From contig JAWQRO010000194.1 of NCBI GenBank assembly GCA_033557835.1, positions 1-49,621 on the forward strand: DNA of 49,621 nt, read 5' to 3'. The notes beneath the pieces were generated by a model that made no database searches, was not told where the DNA came from, and worked only from the letters and a program-made list of their open reading frames with translations. Of the stretch, positions 12,921 to 24,165 are shown piece by piece (within the stretch, counting starts at the first letter, position 1; every line of letters begins with the position of its first letter). Position numbers and translations under genes: made by a program. This DNA comes from Helochares maculicollis. Taxonomy: Eukaryota; Arthropoda; Insecta; Coleoptera; Hydrophilidae.

Positions 12921-14055
12921 ACAGATTGCGCAAGTCTATAAAATGTCGTTTTTGTTTTTCATGAAAAATACGCAACTATTTACGAACAATGGTAAAACAT
13001 TTTTTATTCCAAGTATTGGCCCTCGATTTTTACACATTTTATCCATATCTGGGGCAATTTATGGATACCATTCCAAAAGAAAGCTTCAACTTTCATTGAT
13101 ATCCATTCATCGAGCCGTTTTTGTACATCCTCGAAAGTCTGGAAGTGTTGCTCAGTCAGTGCTTGTCCCATCGCGGAGAAGGGGTGATTATCCGAAGGTG
13201 CGAGGTCTGGTGAATACGGCGGGTGGGGTAGGAATTCCCAGCTAAGCGAAGAAATCGTTTCTTTGACCACTTTGGCTGAATGTACAGGATCGTTGTCATG
13301 CTTCAGAATGACTTTGCCGTGTCTTCGAGCCCATTCTGGCCGTTTTTCGATCAATGCGTGGTTTAAATTGATCATTTGTTATCGGTAGCGGACTGTATTA
13401 ACTGTTTTGTACTCTATATTGATGTTTGTCTTGGTGTTACCCACGATTTCTTACGCTTGGGATTTTCAAAATATATCCATTTTTCATCGCCAATTGCAAC
13501 CCGATGCAAAAAACCCTTTCTTTTGTGTGGAACCTATTTTCCAACCTTTTGAATCTTCTCCATGGCTCCCAGGCGATTGGAAATGGCTTGCCGAGTGACA
13601 TTCAACTGCTCCGCCATCATTTGCTGTGTTTGTGTATCGTCTTCGTCCAATAATGCCTGTAATTCGTCCTCTGCAAACTTTTTGACCGATTTTCACGTTC
13701 TTTGTCAAAAACATTGAAATCGCCACTATTGAAACGTTGAAACTAGCGTTCACAAGTCGTGACAGTTGGAGCAAGATCCCTGTAAATCTTTACAAGAATT
13801 CGATGACTTTTCGATTCCTTTTTATTTTGATTGCACAAGAAAATCGTTACATGCAGCAAATGGTCTTTACTTGGCTCAAAATTCGACATGTTTAACACGA
13901 AAAAAAGTATGCTTCTAACTCGTAAACAACTAAAGGATTATGTAGTGACCAGTCTTACAAAAACAAAATGGCGCTTTGGGTTCCAAAGGTTATTTCAATA
14001 GATTTCATGCACCATCTCTTGACAAAAAAACGACATTTTCAACTTGCGCACCTGG
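12921..14055 (-). mobile_element. irritans-like mariner element (mariner-3)
   Basis: The element is 1135 bp, shorter than a full mariner. The right inverted end (14024-14055, reading inward CCAGGTGCGCAAGTT) is well preserved. The left end (12921-12953) is eroded but recognisable (GCGCAAGT followed by AAAATGTCGTTTTT). TA follows at 14056-14057, and TA precedes at 12919-12920. It encodes a decayed transposase on the minus strand. A 50-bp segment inside is identical to mariner-5 across a shared internal deletion, so the two belong to one family. Confidence 0.93.
13004..13889 (-). pseudogene. mariner transposase, internally deleted (irritans-like)
   Basis: The start is MSNFEPSKDHL (ATG at 13887-13889), the usual opening of irritans-group transposases; the reading ends GQYLE-stop at 13004. 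The 886-nt span is about 150 nt short. The longest clean piece, 13004-13375, holds the C-terminal catalytic part: HDNDPVH (second Asp), then HPPYSPDLAPSD (third Asp) with 34 residues between. Two segments are missing: the stretch after KWVPH, and about 35 codons around 13384-13433 that normally hold the CxWWD...YYELLKP region. Frameshifts and stops break the N-terminal half. The internal loss is shared with mariner-5, but the loss after KWVPH is private to this copy. Confidence 0.93.
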
Positions 14056-17000
14056 TATTAGGACAATTTAAAAAATAAATCAATAGCACTAAATCACTTC
14101 AAAAACTGTATATTTACAACTTTTTTGCTACTTTTAGCATCCATGTTTTGGTTTAAACTCTCTGAAATCTGGAAAATTGATCGCAATGTTCCTTTAATAT
14201 GGAGGTAGCTAACAAATGTTGCCACTTCTTCCTTGTTAATTCATAATTGCGAGCACAGTTAGAAATACTTATCATAGTATAACAGCTATTCCTCACATTT
14301 GATTCCTCTTTGAGTGATTTTGGTGTGATTGCCGATCAGATTCGTGGGTATATCTGGAACATAATAAATTGTTGTTCTAAGTCAAAAGCCCCATAATATT
14401 TTTTTCACCTCTGAAGAGATGTAGACCGTTTAAAGGATTTATTGTTAAAATACGATTTCATGCATACTAACGGGCAGTATATCATGATAGCTCTACATAC
14501 AAGGACACTCACACTCATGTTTGAACATGCAGGCTAATTTTCATCCAGTCCTTTCAGTTTTATAAAGATAACAGAAATATAAGCCTGGCTTGAATCAAAA
14601 GTCTAATGCTTAAACGCTGTAAAAACATGTTTATGCAATCTCTTAGAAAAATATAGTAGTTCGGTAGATAATTATGTTGGCTTTTAAAGCAATTACTGAT
14701 GATTTTTTACTGTTGTCAATATATGTAAGTGAACAAGTCAATTGGATCAACTAGCGAAAACATGAAATGAAAATTGGAGCGTCACAATTGGTGATTTTGC
14801 GGTTAACATATATATTTTGCAAACTTTTTAATTAACGAGTTAACGACACTAACCTAAAGAAAGGGTTTTATTCGATTACTTGATCAAGAACGCGATAACC
14901 AACAATTTGTTGCTTAATAATCCTCATTAATTTTTCGCATGAAGGTAGTTATTAAACCCTTTTTTCCGCGATATACTTGCCGATGACAACCCGCATTTTC
15001 TTCGCCGAGCATTTGAACAATTAATTTCAACTAATTAATTTCCAGCAAATGCGATTAAAATTAAACGCCCATCTCTTGAAGCTTAACATCGTCGTGACGT
15101 ACTCGACTTCTTGGACTTCCAGGAAGAAGAGAAGGTGGATCCGGCTAGTCGGTGTTGTTGATGCCTAAATTAATTAAGAGCCAAAGCGAAAAGAGCTCGT
15201 CTGGTAAAGAAAGCGCCGCGGTGTCGGAGCATGTGCCACGCGGCAATTACCGGCCGGTCAGACATAATGGAAACAAATGAAGAAGCACGGGCACGTGACC
15301 GGAAGTACGGCCATGATTACTGTTACCACCTGGCTCCAGACCGTTTGTTTACATGAGCTTATAAGATTTTCTTCTTCGGGGCAAAGTGCCTTCGTTCTTT
15401 CGCCGTCTTGATGAGTCTTTTTAAATTTCAAAATTATCTTCACGTTGACAGGCTGCGTCTCAAGCTGTAACCAATAAAAATCGCTCTAATTGATTTCTTT
15501 GCTATCGTTACCATATTCAAGAGGCATTCCATAATACATTCGACAATATAAATTTCCTTCTTTAGTATCCTCATCAATGTGACTTTTATCATTTTTATAC
15601 TGCTGAGGAGTACCTGCAGACAGGATTCCTGTTTCTTTCGTAACGCTATTTTCGATACTGTCAGAACGTTGCTAATTTTTGCAGTTAAGACCAACAGTGC
15701 CGTTAGTTTTAATAAAGACTTTCGAGGCGCGACCCTTTGATTTATGGCGTTTTAAACGTTCTTCGTCTTAATTTAGACGGCTTATTTTAGGAATCAAAAG
15801 GTGCATGACCCTTCATGTCAAGGGACCAAGATGTGTATATACGGGTGTGATTTTGTTAAACGCCCACTATTTTCGTCCACATGTAAGTGCCCCATTTTAA
15901 AGGGTTCCCAAATGCTCTTCTTAAAGCCGAACACGTGCTCGACGTGACCCCGGAAAAGAAAGATGTGTCAACGACACAACCCCCAGCTAGAGTTTCTAAA
16001 AATACCTTCTTCCGCAACCCTACGAGCTGTTCTTAATAAATACATCCTCTCCAGAGCCTAGACAACTGTACTAGTGGGGCGTGGAAACATTACCATTTTA
16101 TTTTTGCCATCAAGGTGTCCTCTGAGAATAGAGCAGCAGCTGAGGATTAACAACACTTATTGACGCATCTATGGGATGTAATCGTCTATTCAATTTCTAT
16201 CGACTCGATTTCCCAGTCCAATCCCAAATGCGTCGTAGCATAAGAGTTATTGGTCACTGCGAATGATATTGACGCGTTGGATTTGTTCTATGACTCCAGA
16301 CTTGAGTGTTAAACGATAGTCTGGACTTGCCTCTGCTCGGCATTAGCTTAGTCTTTACTAACTTGTAGTCAATGATGGCAAAACACATCAGTAACAATGT
16401 ATAAAAAACATTGCCGAAAGTTGGGAAATGTAAAACAAAAGTAAAAACAGAGTAAAACTGCAGTGGATGGATAACATCAAATTGCTTGAGCCAATCTGGG
16501 CAAGTAACGTGGATAATTTCTCACCGTACATTATAATTGTACATTAACCTGATGCATCATTGAACACAGTAAAGAGATTTTAATGGTGGCTATTACATCC
16601 GTCCAGGTGCAATCTCATTGCAGATATACATATATTTCGGTACCTCAAATCCGTATATCTCGGCTCGCGTACACCAGCCGTCTGGCTCTTTCTTAGCACG
16701 AGCCACAGCTGTCTTGATTTTTGGGAGGCAGGTGCTGGCTGCCAGTCAGTCCTTGGTCCTTCCTGCTTCCAGACCAGTTATTTTTTCTTTAGGTTGGGTT
16801 TTTAATGCCCCTATATCTTCGATAGCACGGCCCGGGAGCAGGTGTGATCCGAGAAGGGGCCTCGTCTTGGTATTCTTTAATAAATATGCGCACCTTTCGA
16901 CCAAATAACTTGGAGTGCATTATACCCCGTGTGCACCACATGCACCGTGGAAGAAAGGGACCTGGGACCGTAGATGTGTTCTTAGCACGTGCAGATGGAT

Positions 17001-19744
17001 ACGTGTCCCAGACAGGGCCTTAGAAATGGAGATGGCAGGAACAGAAAAAAGTAATGAGCTCCGCGATTCATTTCAACGGCCCGTGCAAGCTGCAATGCCA
17101 ATTTACAGTTTGTTTCGAGATTTTCCATCAACAAGTAGGTTATCTTGAATTAGCTTAGGTCATGTCTCCTCACCATCGACTTTAAAAAAAATTATTGGTG
17201 TGTGTTGTTCGTTAGAGGTTCCTTTGCTATAAGTTCTTACTGTTCTATTTGCACCATTTATTGGTCTTTGAGTTCCATTGATTTGGATAACGATTCTAAA
17301 TTTTGACCAAGACTCTCCAATGGTAACTGCCTATCTGAGTTTTTAGATATTGGCGAACTGGGTAGTCATGACCAGTTGGTCCAAATGGAGAGTACATATA
17401 ACTCCATTTACTGTATGAAATACTGTCTTTAAAAATTAAAACCCTAAAGTATAATTTCTCAGGATGAACCTCAATTACGTAACCTCTGGATTCTAGTCTG
17501 TCCGAATAAAATAAATAAACAATTTGTATAATTGTAGATGCTGATTCTACTGTCTGAAGTTTTGCCCTATAAAATTTTAGTATAAATAAGACTTGATATC
17601 AACATAATGACGCGTAAAAGTACGTTTTATCATTCCGTACTTTAGTTTTTATTACCTTTTCCTAATCTAACGAAATGCCCAAGAGTTGTAAAACTACAGT
17701 CCGTTTCGTTGTGTAAGATATTAAAGAAACGTTCCCATTTTAAAGTGCTGGAGCGTTATCAGTATCCGGAAATCAAAGTTCAAATAGTGAAGAAAGAATT
17801 CTCTTATCATCCTAGCTGTGTAAATAGATATTTATTTCCGCAATAATATTTACTAATGTCCGTTTCTTTTTGTGCTGCTTTGCTGTGGAATTTTTAGATT
17901 TTCGTAATCTCACCAGAATCTCCTTATCGCGGTACTACTTCCATGATGGCATGAAAATGCTTCTGCTTGTCCTTCGCTTAACAGATTTTGTGACCTCTTC
18001 AAGTAATGATTGCCCCAAAAAATAGTTCTCACTAATGCTTTCAAAAGCAAATTCCAGCTAGACTGTCTTCATTCCGCTAGTACTACGTCGAGGGTCGAAT
18101 TAAATGGCCAGACGGGAAGTACTTTTTCTAAATACCGATCCATCTTAGTGCATTGTTCGGCGTAGCGGATTCAACCGATACGCAAGGATAATATAGTGAA
18201 AACGGCAACAGAAACACTTTTAGACGTTGTTTTTTTTTTCGAGTATCCATATTCAAAAGCCATGGCATAATTTATTCAAGTTTGAAGTTTCTTCTTGTCG
18301 GTACTCAGATTGGTTGAAAACACTTAAGGAGTCTCCTACATTTCAACAAAGTACATAATTAAACATTTAGCATACCAGACCTGTTTCAAAAAATAATAAA
18401 TTGTTTCAATGCGGCATGTGATTTTCGGCAATCAGAATGTAATTTACATGAGTAAACGCAAGTACCGTTACCTGTCTAAATTGCCCCGACTAATAATAAA
18501 CGGTCGAAAAATAAGCTGAGGAATTATAATTATTCCAGACATCTGCTTCCAGGGGCGGATTTAACATCATTCCCTTTTGGGCGCACGCTAAATTTCAGTT
18601 TTGTTTGCCAATGCACCGTTATACGTTTATTTATTGAATTTCTTTTGTAGGGTGTCTAAACAATGTGTTTGCTTTTCGATACATTTTCTAGGTTCACTCG
18701 TTCTACTCCACTATGCATCGGTTAATAAACGACACATGCAAGCTCTTGCTTAGTTTTACTTTTCGAACTGAAAACTGCTATTTTAACGCATTGAAAATAT
18801 ACGAGATTCAGCTCCTCTTTCACGTAACTTATTTGTAACCCACTTATATCCTGTGATCACATAATCGGCGCGTTTTTGGGACCAAGGTTGAATTCGTTCG
18901 TCCCCCTTTTTCGCTATTTAATCTGGCGCTATTGACAAGTTGTCTTGCAATATCTCCCTGCAAAATAAATATTATATTGAAAACAACTTGCAGCTGACCT
19001 TCAGACATATCGATTTCAATGGCTCATGATTTCGGGATCGTTTGCAACAATAATAGATGCACCTGGTAGCTATAGAAGACTCATTTCTTTTGGAGCAGAT
19101 GGTGCTATTGGGCACCAGCCAGATAGAATATGAGTATTGCGTCGCGTCGCATGAAATTCTCTCTTTTTGCACGGTTAGGACTGGGGAACAATTGCTTTGA
19201 AATCTTTTCTTGTTGCTTGCCGCCACGTTAAGAAGAGAGATTCCGTGAAAGTATTCAATTATTAATGTTACTCTATTGCTTCATCTTTTAGATATATCGC
19301 CACTAGGTGATGAAAATTTAAGTCTATTAGGATATTTTGCGTCTTGAATCATTTACAATGTGGTTCCACTATGATAGTTTTTTTCACTCGTATATTACTG
19401 AACTTGGAATGATATTAAGCAAGTGGTAGACATCCTATGAAGTATTAATTTAAACCATCATACTTAATAACAGAGGTCAACAAAACAAATGTTGGCAAAA
19501 TCTTTTTAAAAAAATTTCCACCATTCTCTTACAAAACGACAAATACGTCAAAAATAGGGTAAAAGTGATCTATAAAAATACAAAATTCAATGCTTTATAT
19601 TTAATTACCGAAATGTAATTATTAGATACTTACGTTTTGCATATCCTCTTCTCTCTGTAACGTTTCTTTCATTGCTGTTGCACTGATTGGATGTGTTTTG
19701 TTCTCTGTGAAGTGTACAATATTAATCACCCATCATTCTGACTT
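14056..19744. other. Long non-coding interval
   Basis: I find no supported gene in these 5.7 kb. Short frames at 15258-15694, 16618-17148 and 18972-19226 lack any motif I recognise. The stretch from 15000 to 15430 is more CpG-rich and has TAATTA-type sites; it is listed separately. No inverted transposon ends or tandem repeats were seen. Confidence 0.4.
15015..15430. promoter_or_regulatory. Candidate regulatory patch with homeodomain-type sites
   Basis: Between 15015 and 15180 lie ACAATTAATT, CTAATTAATTTCC and AAATTAATTAAG, all containing the TAATTA core bound by many homeodomain proteins. They sit beside a CpG-rich tract (GCGCCGCGG, CACGCGGC, CCGGCCGG, GGGCACGTGACCGG). In AT-rich DNA TAAT cores occur by chance, so this is only a candidate enhancer. 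No promoter or transcript can be inferred. Confidence 0.2.
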
Positions 19745-20850
19745 TTAGGGAAGAGTGAGGATGATTGTTCAAGAAGTTGACTTTAAGGATCATAAGACAG
19801 ACAAGCGTTTTAAATTTTTTTATCATGTTAGCTACGATACATTTATAGTTAGAAGCTTTCACAATACTCAAGAACTTAAGCCACATCTTCTTTTAATGAT
19901 ATCTAAGCCTTTTTCCCTTTCAATTCATAGTATCAACGAAGTTGGAATCGCTGATCAATTTGCGAACAACAATCCCAACGAAAATCCCTTCTTTCAATTT
20001 AGCATCTGATAAATGATGAAATTTTCTACACAAATATTGAAAACATTCCCGCCTTTAAGCTAAACTTGTACAAGTTGTTTCATTAGGCCCAACTGTATGT
20101 GTAGTGGTAGTAAACGAATCTTTTGATCTAATAAAGTTTTATTCAAAATTAATTTTTTGACCAACGTCGATGGCTTGCTCTGCTGTCCCAGTCACATATA
20201 AACATAGCTTCTTTATAAATCCCTTTTGGTGACCAAGAAGTATGGAGACAACTTTCAAATCTTCACACAGCATCCGATCATGAACTGTTAAATTAATTTT
20301 CTTTAAAGTTATATATTATATATCAAGGTTTTCGTAGGCTTCCTTCATATGAACTGAATAAGCAGCAGGCAATGAAGCATAAGTATATCCATTATGTAAT
20401 ACTATACGTTTGAAACTTATTGTTGAAGAGCCTATAAAACGTCTCCCATCGTCTTTTTTGTATTCAATGCCAATTTCATTCATTAGACTGTCAATATCAT
20501 GGCAGTAAACTAAAACCTTGTCCTGTCCACAAAAAATTGAGTTAACTCTTCGCCTCTTGTTTTGTAATGACAAATAGATGTCCCAGGTTACAATTAATGT
20601 TTCTATTTTAGCTTAGTACCAAGTTATTATACTTTTTTCAAGCCAAATCTTTGTCTAAATCACTTAGATTAGCTTGTGTAAATATCTGGTACTAAGTTTT
20701 CTGGAGTACATTGGAAATAGTCGGACATTGATTAAATTCGGAACTAGACTGTAACTCGTCAACCGTCGACTCACGTGGCGTAGGAACAGAAATTGTCAAA
20801 ACAGCTGGAGTAACATTAGGATAAACAATACTTTTTTTTCTTCTTAGAGT
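19745..20850 (-). pseudogene. Arthropod repeat-borne protein, decayed copy 1
   Basis: This is a minus-strand relic of a protein family that I recognise as widely repeated in arthropod genomes and usually left as hypothetical; its biochemical role is unknown to me. Blocks in order: TQANLSDLDKDL near 20700, the intact piece 20316-20573 with VYCHDIDSLMNEIGIEYK and RIVLHNGYTYASLP, then CEDLKVVSILLGHQKG, ICDWDSRASHRRW, then QYLCRKFHHLSDAKLKEGIF near 20000, and KVNFLNNH at about 19760. Several frameshifts and stops separate them. The C-terminal third, present in copy 2 as GERFHQD-type sequence, is missing. Shared motifs with 27515-29577 support the assignment independently of memory. An 84-codon plus-strand frame at 19755-20009 is its antisense shadow. 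Confidence 0.75.
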
Positions 20851-21365
20851 TACATCTAGTACCATATATGCTACAAAAATAACAATCGATTAAATTAATT
20901 TATTAAGTTTTTCACTCTCTCCATGGATTATTGCTAATTTAAAAAATCTTCTCTTTCATATACTATTTTCTAAGATCATCGATAAAAACATAGCATGTGA
21001 GGAGCCCAACAGTTGTCTTGATTACTAATTGATACACCAAAATATGCTAAGTAAACTTTTCCTACAAATTCAGTAATGTTCCTTTGGTGTTTTTAATCAC
21101 AAAATCACTACTTATAAACAAAAAGCGCTTACAGAGTTTTTACAAGTACCTTTACCTACATTTATTTGAGAATAAAAAGTAAGAATTCTGCAATGTGTGG
21201 TTATATGTTCTGCAAGAAAACAAATCACTGCGTAATTCATCAGAACTACCATCCTAAAAACATTTCATTTTATGGCCATATAATATTAGAACAGATTAGC
21301 AACTCAAAAACAGTCGAGCAAAAAGATTTTTTATATATTCTTACATTCCCGTATTCACATACAAA
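20851..21365. other. Non-coding AT-rich DNA
   Basis: No feature seen apart from a short frame at 21166-21369 without motifs that runs into the foldback repeat. Confidence 0.4.
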
Positions 21366-22008
21366 ATAAAGTAAAGGGAAGGTCTTGCAATCCATTTTGA
21401 CCATTTGTGGCATGTTTTCTATGTATGAATGCGAGAAAGGAGGGAGGAGGCTATTGACTCCTCTTAACCCCCATCTGACACGCTTTTTACATTCACGTAT
21501 TACTATAAAAAGATATAGCAATCATTAAAAAAATCGACCTCGAGGTTTTGGCAGATCTCCACCTTTTGAGAGCCCCTGAATCGCTTTTGACTACTTGTGG
21601 CTTGCTACCTGTATGCGTATGTTAATATGCGGTCACATCGTTTGAGATGGAGCAATGAAATTTAGTATACGACTATTGTCGCAAAATCGTAGATCTGTAT
21701 CAACTTTTGAGGCATGTAGGACCACCGGAAATACCTGTTTACCTACACAGTTTTAAATTTTGCCAAGTAAACTAGGCGTTAAAATGGATCTGCCGAATTG
21801 AAATTTCTTGCATAGCTAGAATGTTTCGAAAAAACGACATATACAAATTTTCAACGTGATTGGAGCACCGAAAGTACCATTTTTTAAATTTTGAAAGTTT
21901 CATATCAAGTAGGCTATGAAAAAAGGTGCTAAACTAAAATCGCATCCGAACATATGAATAAACTCATTCAAGAAAACGATGGTGACTTCTATCTTCTGCA
22001 AAACTTGT

Positions 22009-22357
22009 AAGCTGCGCCCTCGGCGCACCTGCTTCGAGCTTCGCTCGCAACTAAGAGCATCAACCTAAGTTTCTAACATCCAGAAACATTTCGCTATTAA
22101 AAGCATCATCTAAGACCTTTTATTATGTACCATAATGACTCATTTTGTTAACACATACAGCAATACTATTGTCAATACAATTCTCTTAGAATAATTTATT
22201 AAAAGGTTTCTTGACACTTTTAGTAGTAGAATGCTCTGGCTATTAAAAGCTTAAGTTGACGCTCTTGATAGCAGTATGGTTTTGTATGTTAAAAGCTTAG
22301 GTTGACGCGCTTAATTGAAGAGCGAAGCTCGAATCGTATGGGCCGACGGCGCAGCTT
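22009..22357. repeat. Foldback module A
   Basis: The left end has GCTGCGCC-CTC-GGCGCACC (22011-22029, one stem mismatch) then GAGC-TTC-GCTC (22036-22046). The right end has GAGC-GAA-GCTC (22320-22330) then an eroded GC hairpin ending GGCGCAGC. The arms are inverted copies: TCAACCTAAGTTTCTAAC on the left against AAAGCTTAGGTTGACGC on the right. Confidence 0.8.
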
Positions 22358-22819
22358 TTCCTTTTGCCGATGTTAGTTATCCTCTAACTTAACTTTCTAC
22401 AGTTTTTATCCGTATTCTATTGTGGTTCACGGTTCCAAAACATAAAAACAATCAGGTTAAGTCGAGGGCACTACTATAATAAGCTGTAACTAACGAAATT
22501 AGTACTCGTACTGTAAAATCGATTGAAAAACTGTTGTAGAAAATATTTACTAAACCACAGCACCGAAAATGTTATTTTTTTTAAATTTTCACAATTTCCA
22601 CATTAAGTAGGCTATTGATTAAGAAATTGCCAATCATTATAAAATTACATATAACAAGTAGTTTTGTGTTGAAAAGCGGAATTTTACTGTTGTTCATTTG
22701 CATTTTTCTTCAATCAGATTGGTTTCTTTTTTTTGCATCATCAATTCCAATCGTATCTCGACATAAAAATATGGGTGTTTAAGAAAGTAAAATTATCTTC
22801 TGACATCTCCAAAAATGAA

Positions 22820-23143
22820 AGCTGCGCCTTCGGCGCAGCCTATTTGAGCTTCGCTCTCAATTAAAGACATCAAAGTTTCTTACATCCAGAAACATTTCGC
22901 TATTAAGAGCGTCAACTAAGACCTTTTGTTGTATACCATAATAACTTATTTTGTTAATACATGAAGCAATACTTTTGTCGATACAATTCTTTTTAAATAA
23001 TTTATTAAAAGGTTTGTTGACACTTTTAGTAGCGGGATGCTTATGGATATTGAAAGCTTAAGTTGACGCTCTTAATAGCGGAATGTTCTTGAATGTTAGA
23101 AACTTAGGTTGACGCTCGAATCCGGTGCGCCTAAGGCACAGCT
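22820..23143. repeat. Foldback module B
   Basis: The left end carries a perfect GCTGCGCC-TTC-GGCGCAGC hairpin (22821-22839) and GAGC-TTC-GCTC (22846-22856). The right end is eroded: GGTGCGCC-TAA-GGCACAGC, and the GAGC hairpin is lost. The interior shares ATACAATTCTTTT and TTATTAAAAGGTTTGTTGAC with the other modules. Confidence 0.8.
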
Positions 23144-23589
23144 TATATGTTTTGCAGATGTTAGAGGATAACTTCACTTTATAGATTAATGAGATTTTTG
23201 TCCCTATTCGATCGTATTCACGATATCAAAATATAAAGACAATCAGGTAAAGTTGGGAGTATTACTATAATAAGCGATGGCTAGCGAAATTAGTACTCGT
23301 ACATTTAAATCGTTTGAAAAACTGTTCTAGACTATTACTTTACCAATGCACCGAAAATTATATATATGTTTTTTTTTTAATTTTAACAAATTCCAAATTA
23401 AGTAGGCTATGGATTCAAAAAACCGCTAAACATTATAAAATTACCTATAACAAATTTTGTGCTGGAAAGTGGAATTTTATTGTCGTACATTTGTATTTTC
23501 CTCAATCTGATTGATTTCTTCCTTTGAATAGTCAATCGAAACATAAAAATATGATTATTTAAGAAAGCAAAGTGATCTTCTACTATCTG

Positions 23590-23940
23590 CATACCATACA
23601 GAGTAATTTTGTTAATACATGAATCAAAACTTGTCGATACAATTCTTTTAGAATAATTTATTAAAAGGTTTGTTGCTTCTAAATGTTGGAAGCTTAGGTT
23701 GGCGCTCAACATCTAGAAACATTCTCCTATTAAAAGTATCAACAAACCTTTTAATCAATTGCCCCAAAAGAATTGTATCGACAACAGTATTGCTTCGTGT
23801 ATTAACAAATGTAGTCATTATGGTATATAACGATCCTAGTTGACGCTCTTAGTAGCGGAATGTTTCTAAATCGTAGAAGCTTAGGTTGGCGCTCTTAATT
23901 GAAAAGCGAAGCTCGAATAAACTGTGCCGAAGGCGCAACA
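23590..23940. repeat. Foldback module C, left arm lost and centre inverted
   Basis: The left hairpins are missing; the module begins with interior sequence near 23600. The interior block (GTCGATACAATTCTTTTAGA to AAAAGGTTTGTTG) reappears inverted at 23739-23800, so the centre is itself a palindrome. The right end has AGCGAAGCTC and TGCC-GAA-GGCGCA. Confidence 0.75.
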
Positions 23941-24165
23941 TACAAATTTGGCAGATGTTAGAAGATAACTTTACTTTCTTGAATAATCATATTTTTATAC
24001 GAAATTCGATTCGAGCTTATGGTTCAAAACGATAAATAAAATCAGATTGAGTGGAGTATTTTGTTTTTAACATGGTTTAAACGTACGACCGTTAATTTTG
24101 CCGGTAATTTATAATTACTACGTCTTTTCGGGAATGATGAGTGGAGACTCCAGATTTTTGCTTAA

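Larger units (their letters stand above)
21366..24165. repeat. Composite foldback repeat array 1
   Basis: About 2.8 kb made of three palindromic modules (A, B, C) joined by spacers of roughly 450 bp. Spacers A-B and B-C align along their length (shared blocks such as AAATTAGTACTCGTAC, AAGTAGGCTATG and TTTAAGAAAG), giving a period of about 0.8 kb. The left end, GTAAAGGGAAGGT then TTGCAATC, matches the start of array 2 at 41401. The right end, GGGAATGATGAGTGGAGAC then TCCAGA, matches sites at 44049, 44528 and 44884. No protein is encoded. It resembles foldback-type elements with tandem subrepeats, but I cannot place it in a named family. Confidence 0.8.

Noticed and set aside
19755..20009. 84-codon plus-strand frame
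   Set aside because: It is antisense to the arthropod repeat-protein relic, whose minus-strand frames give the family motifs.
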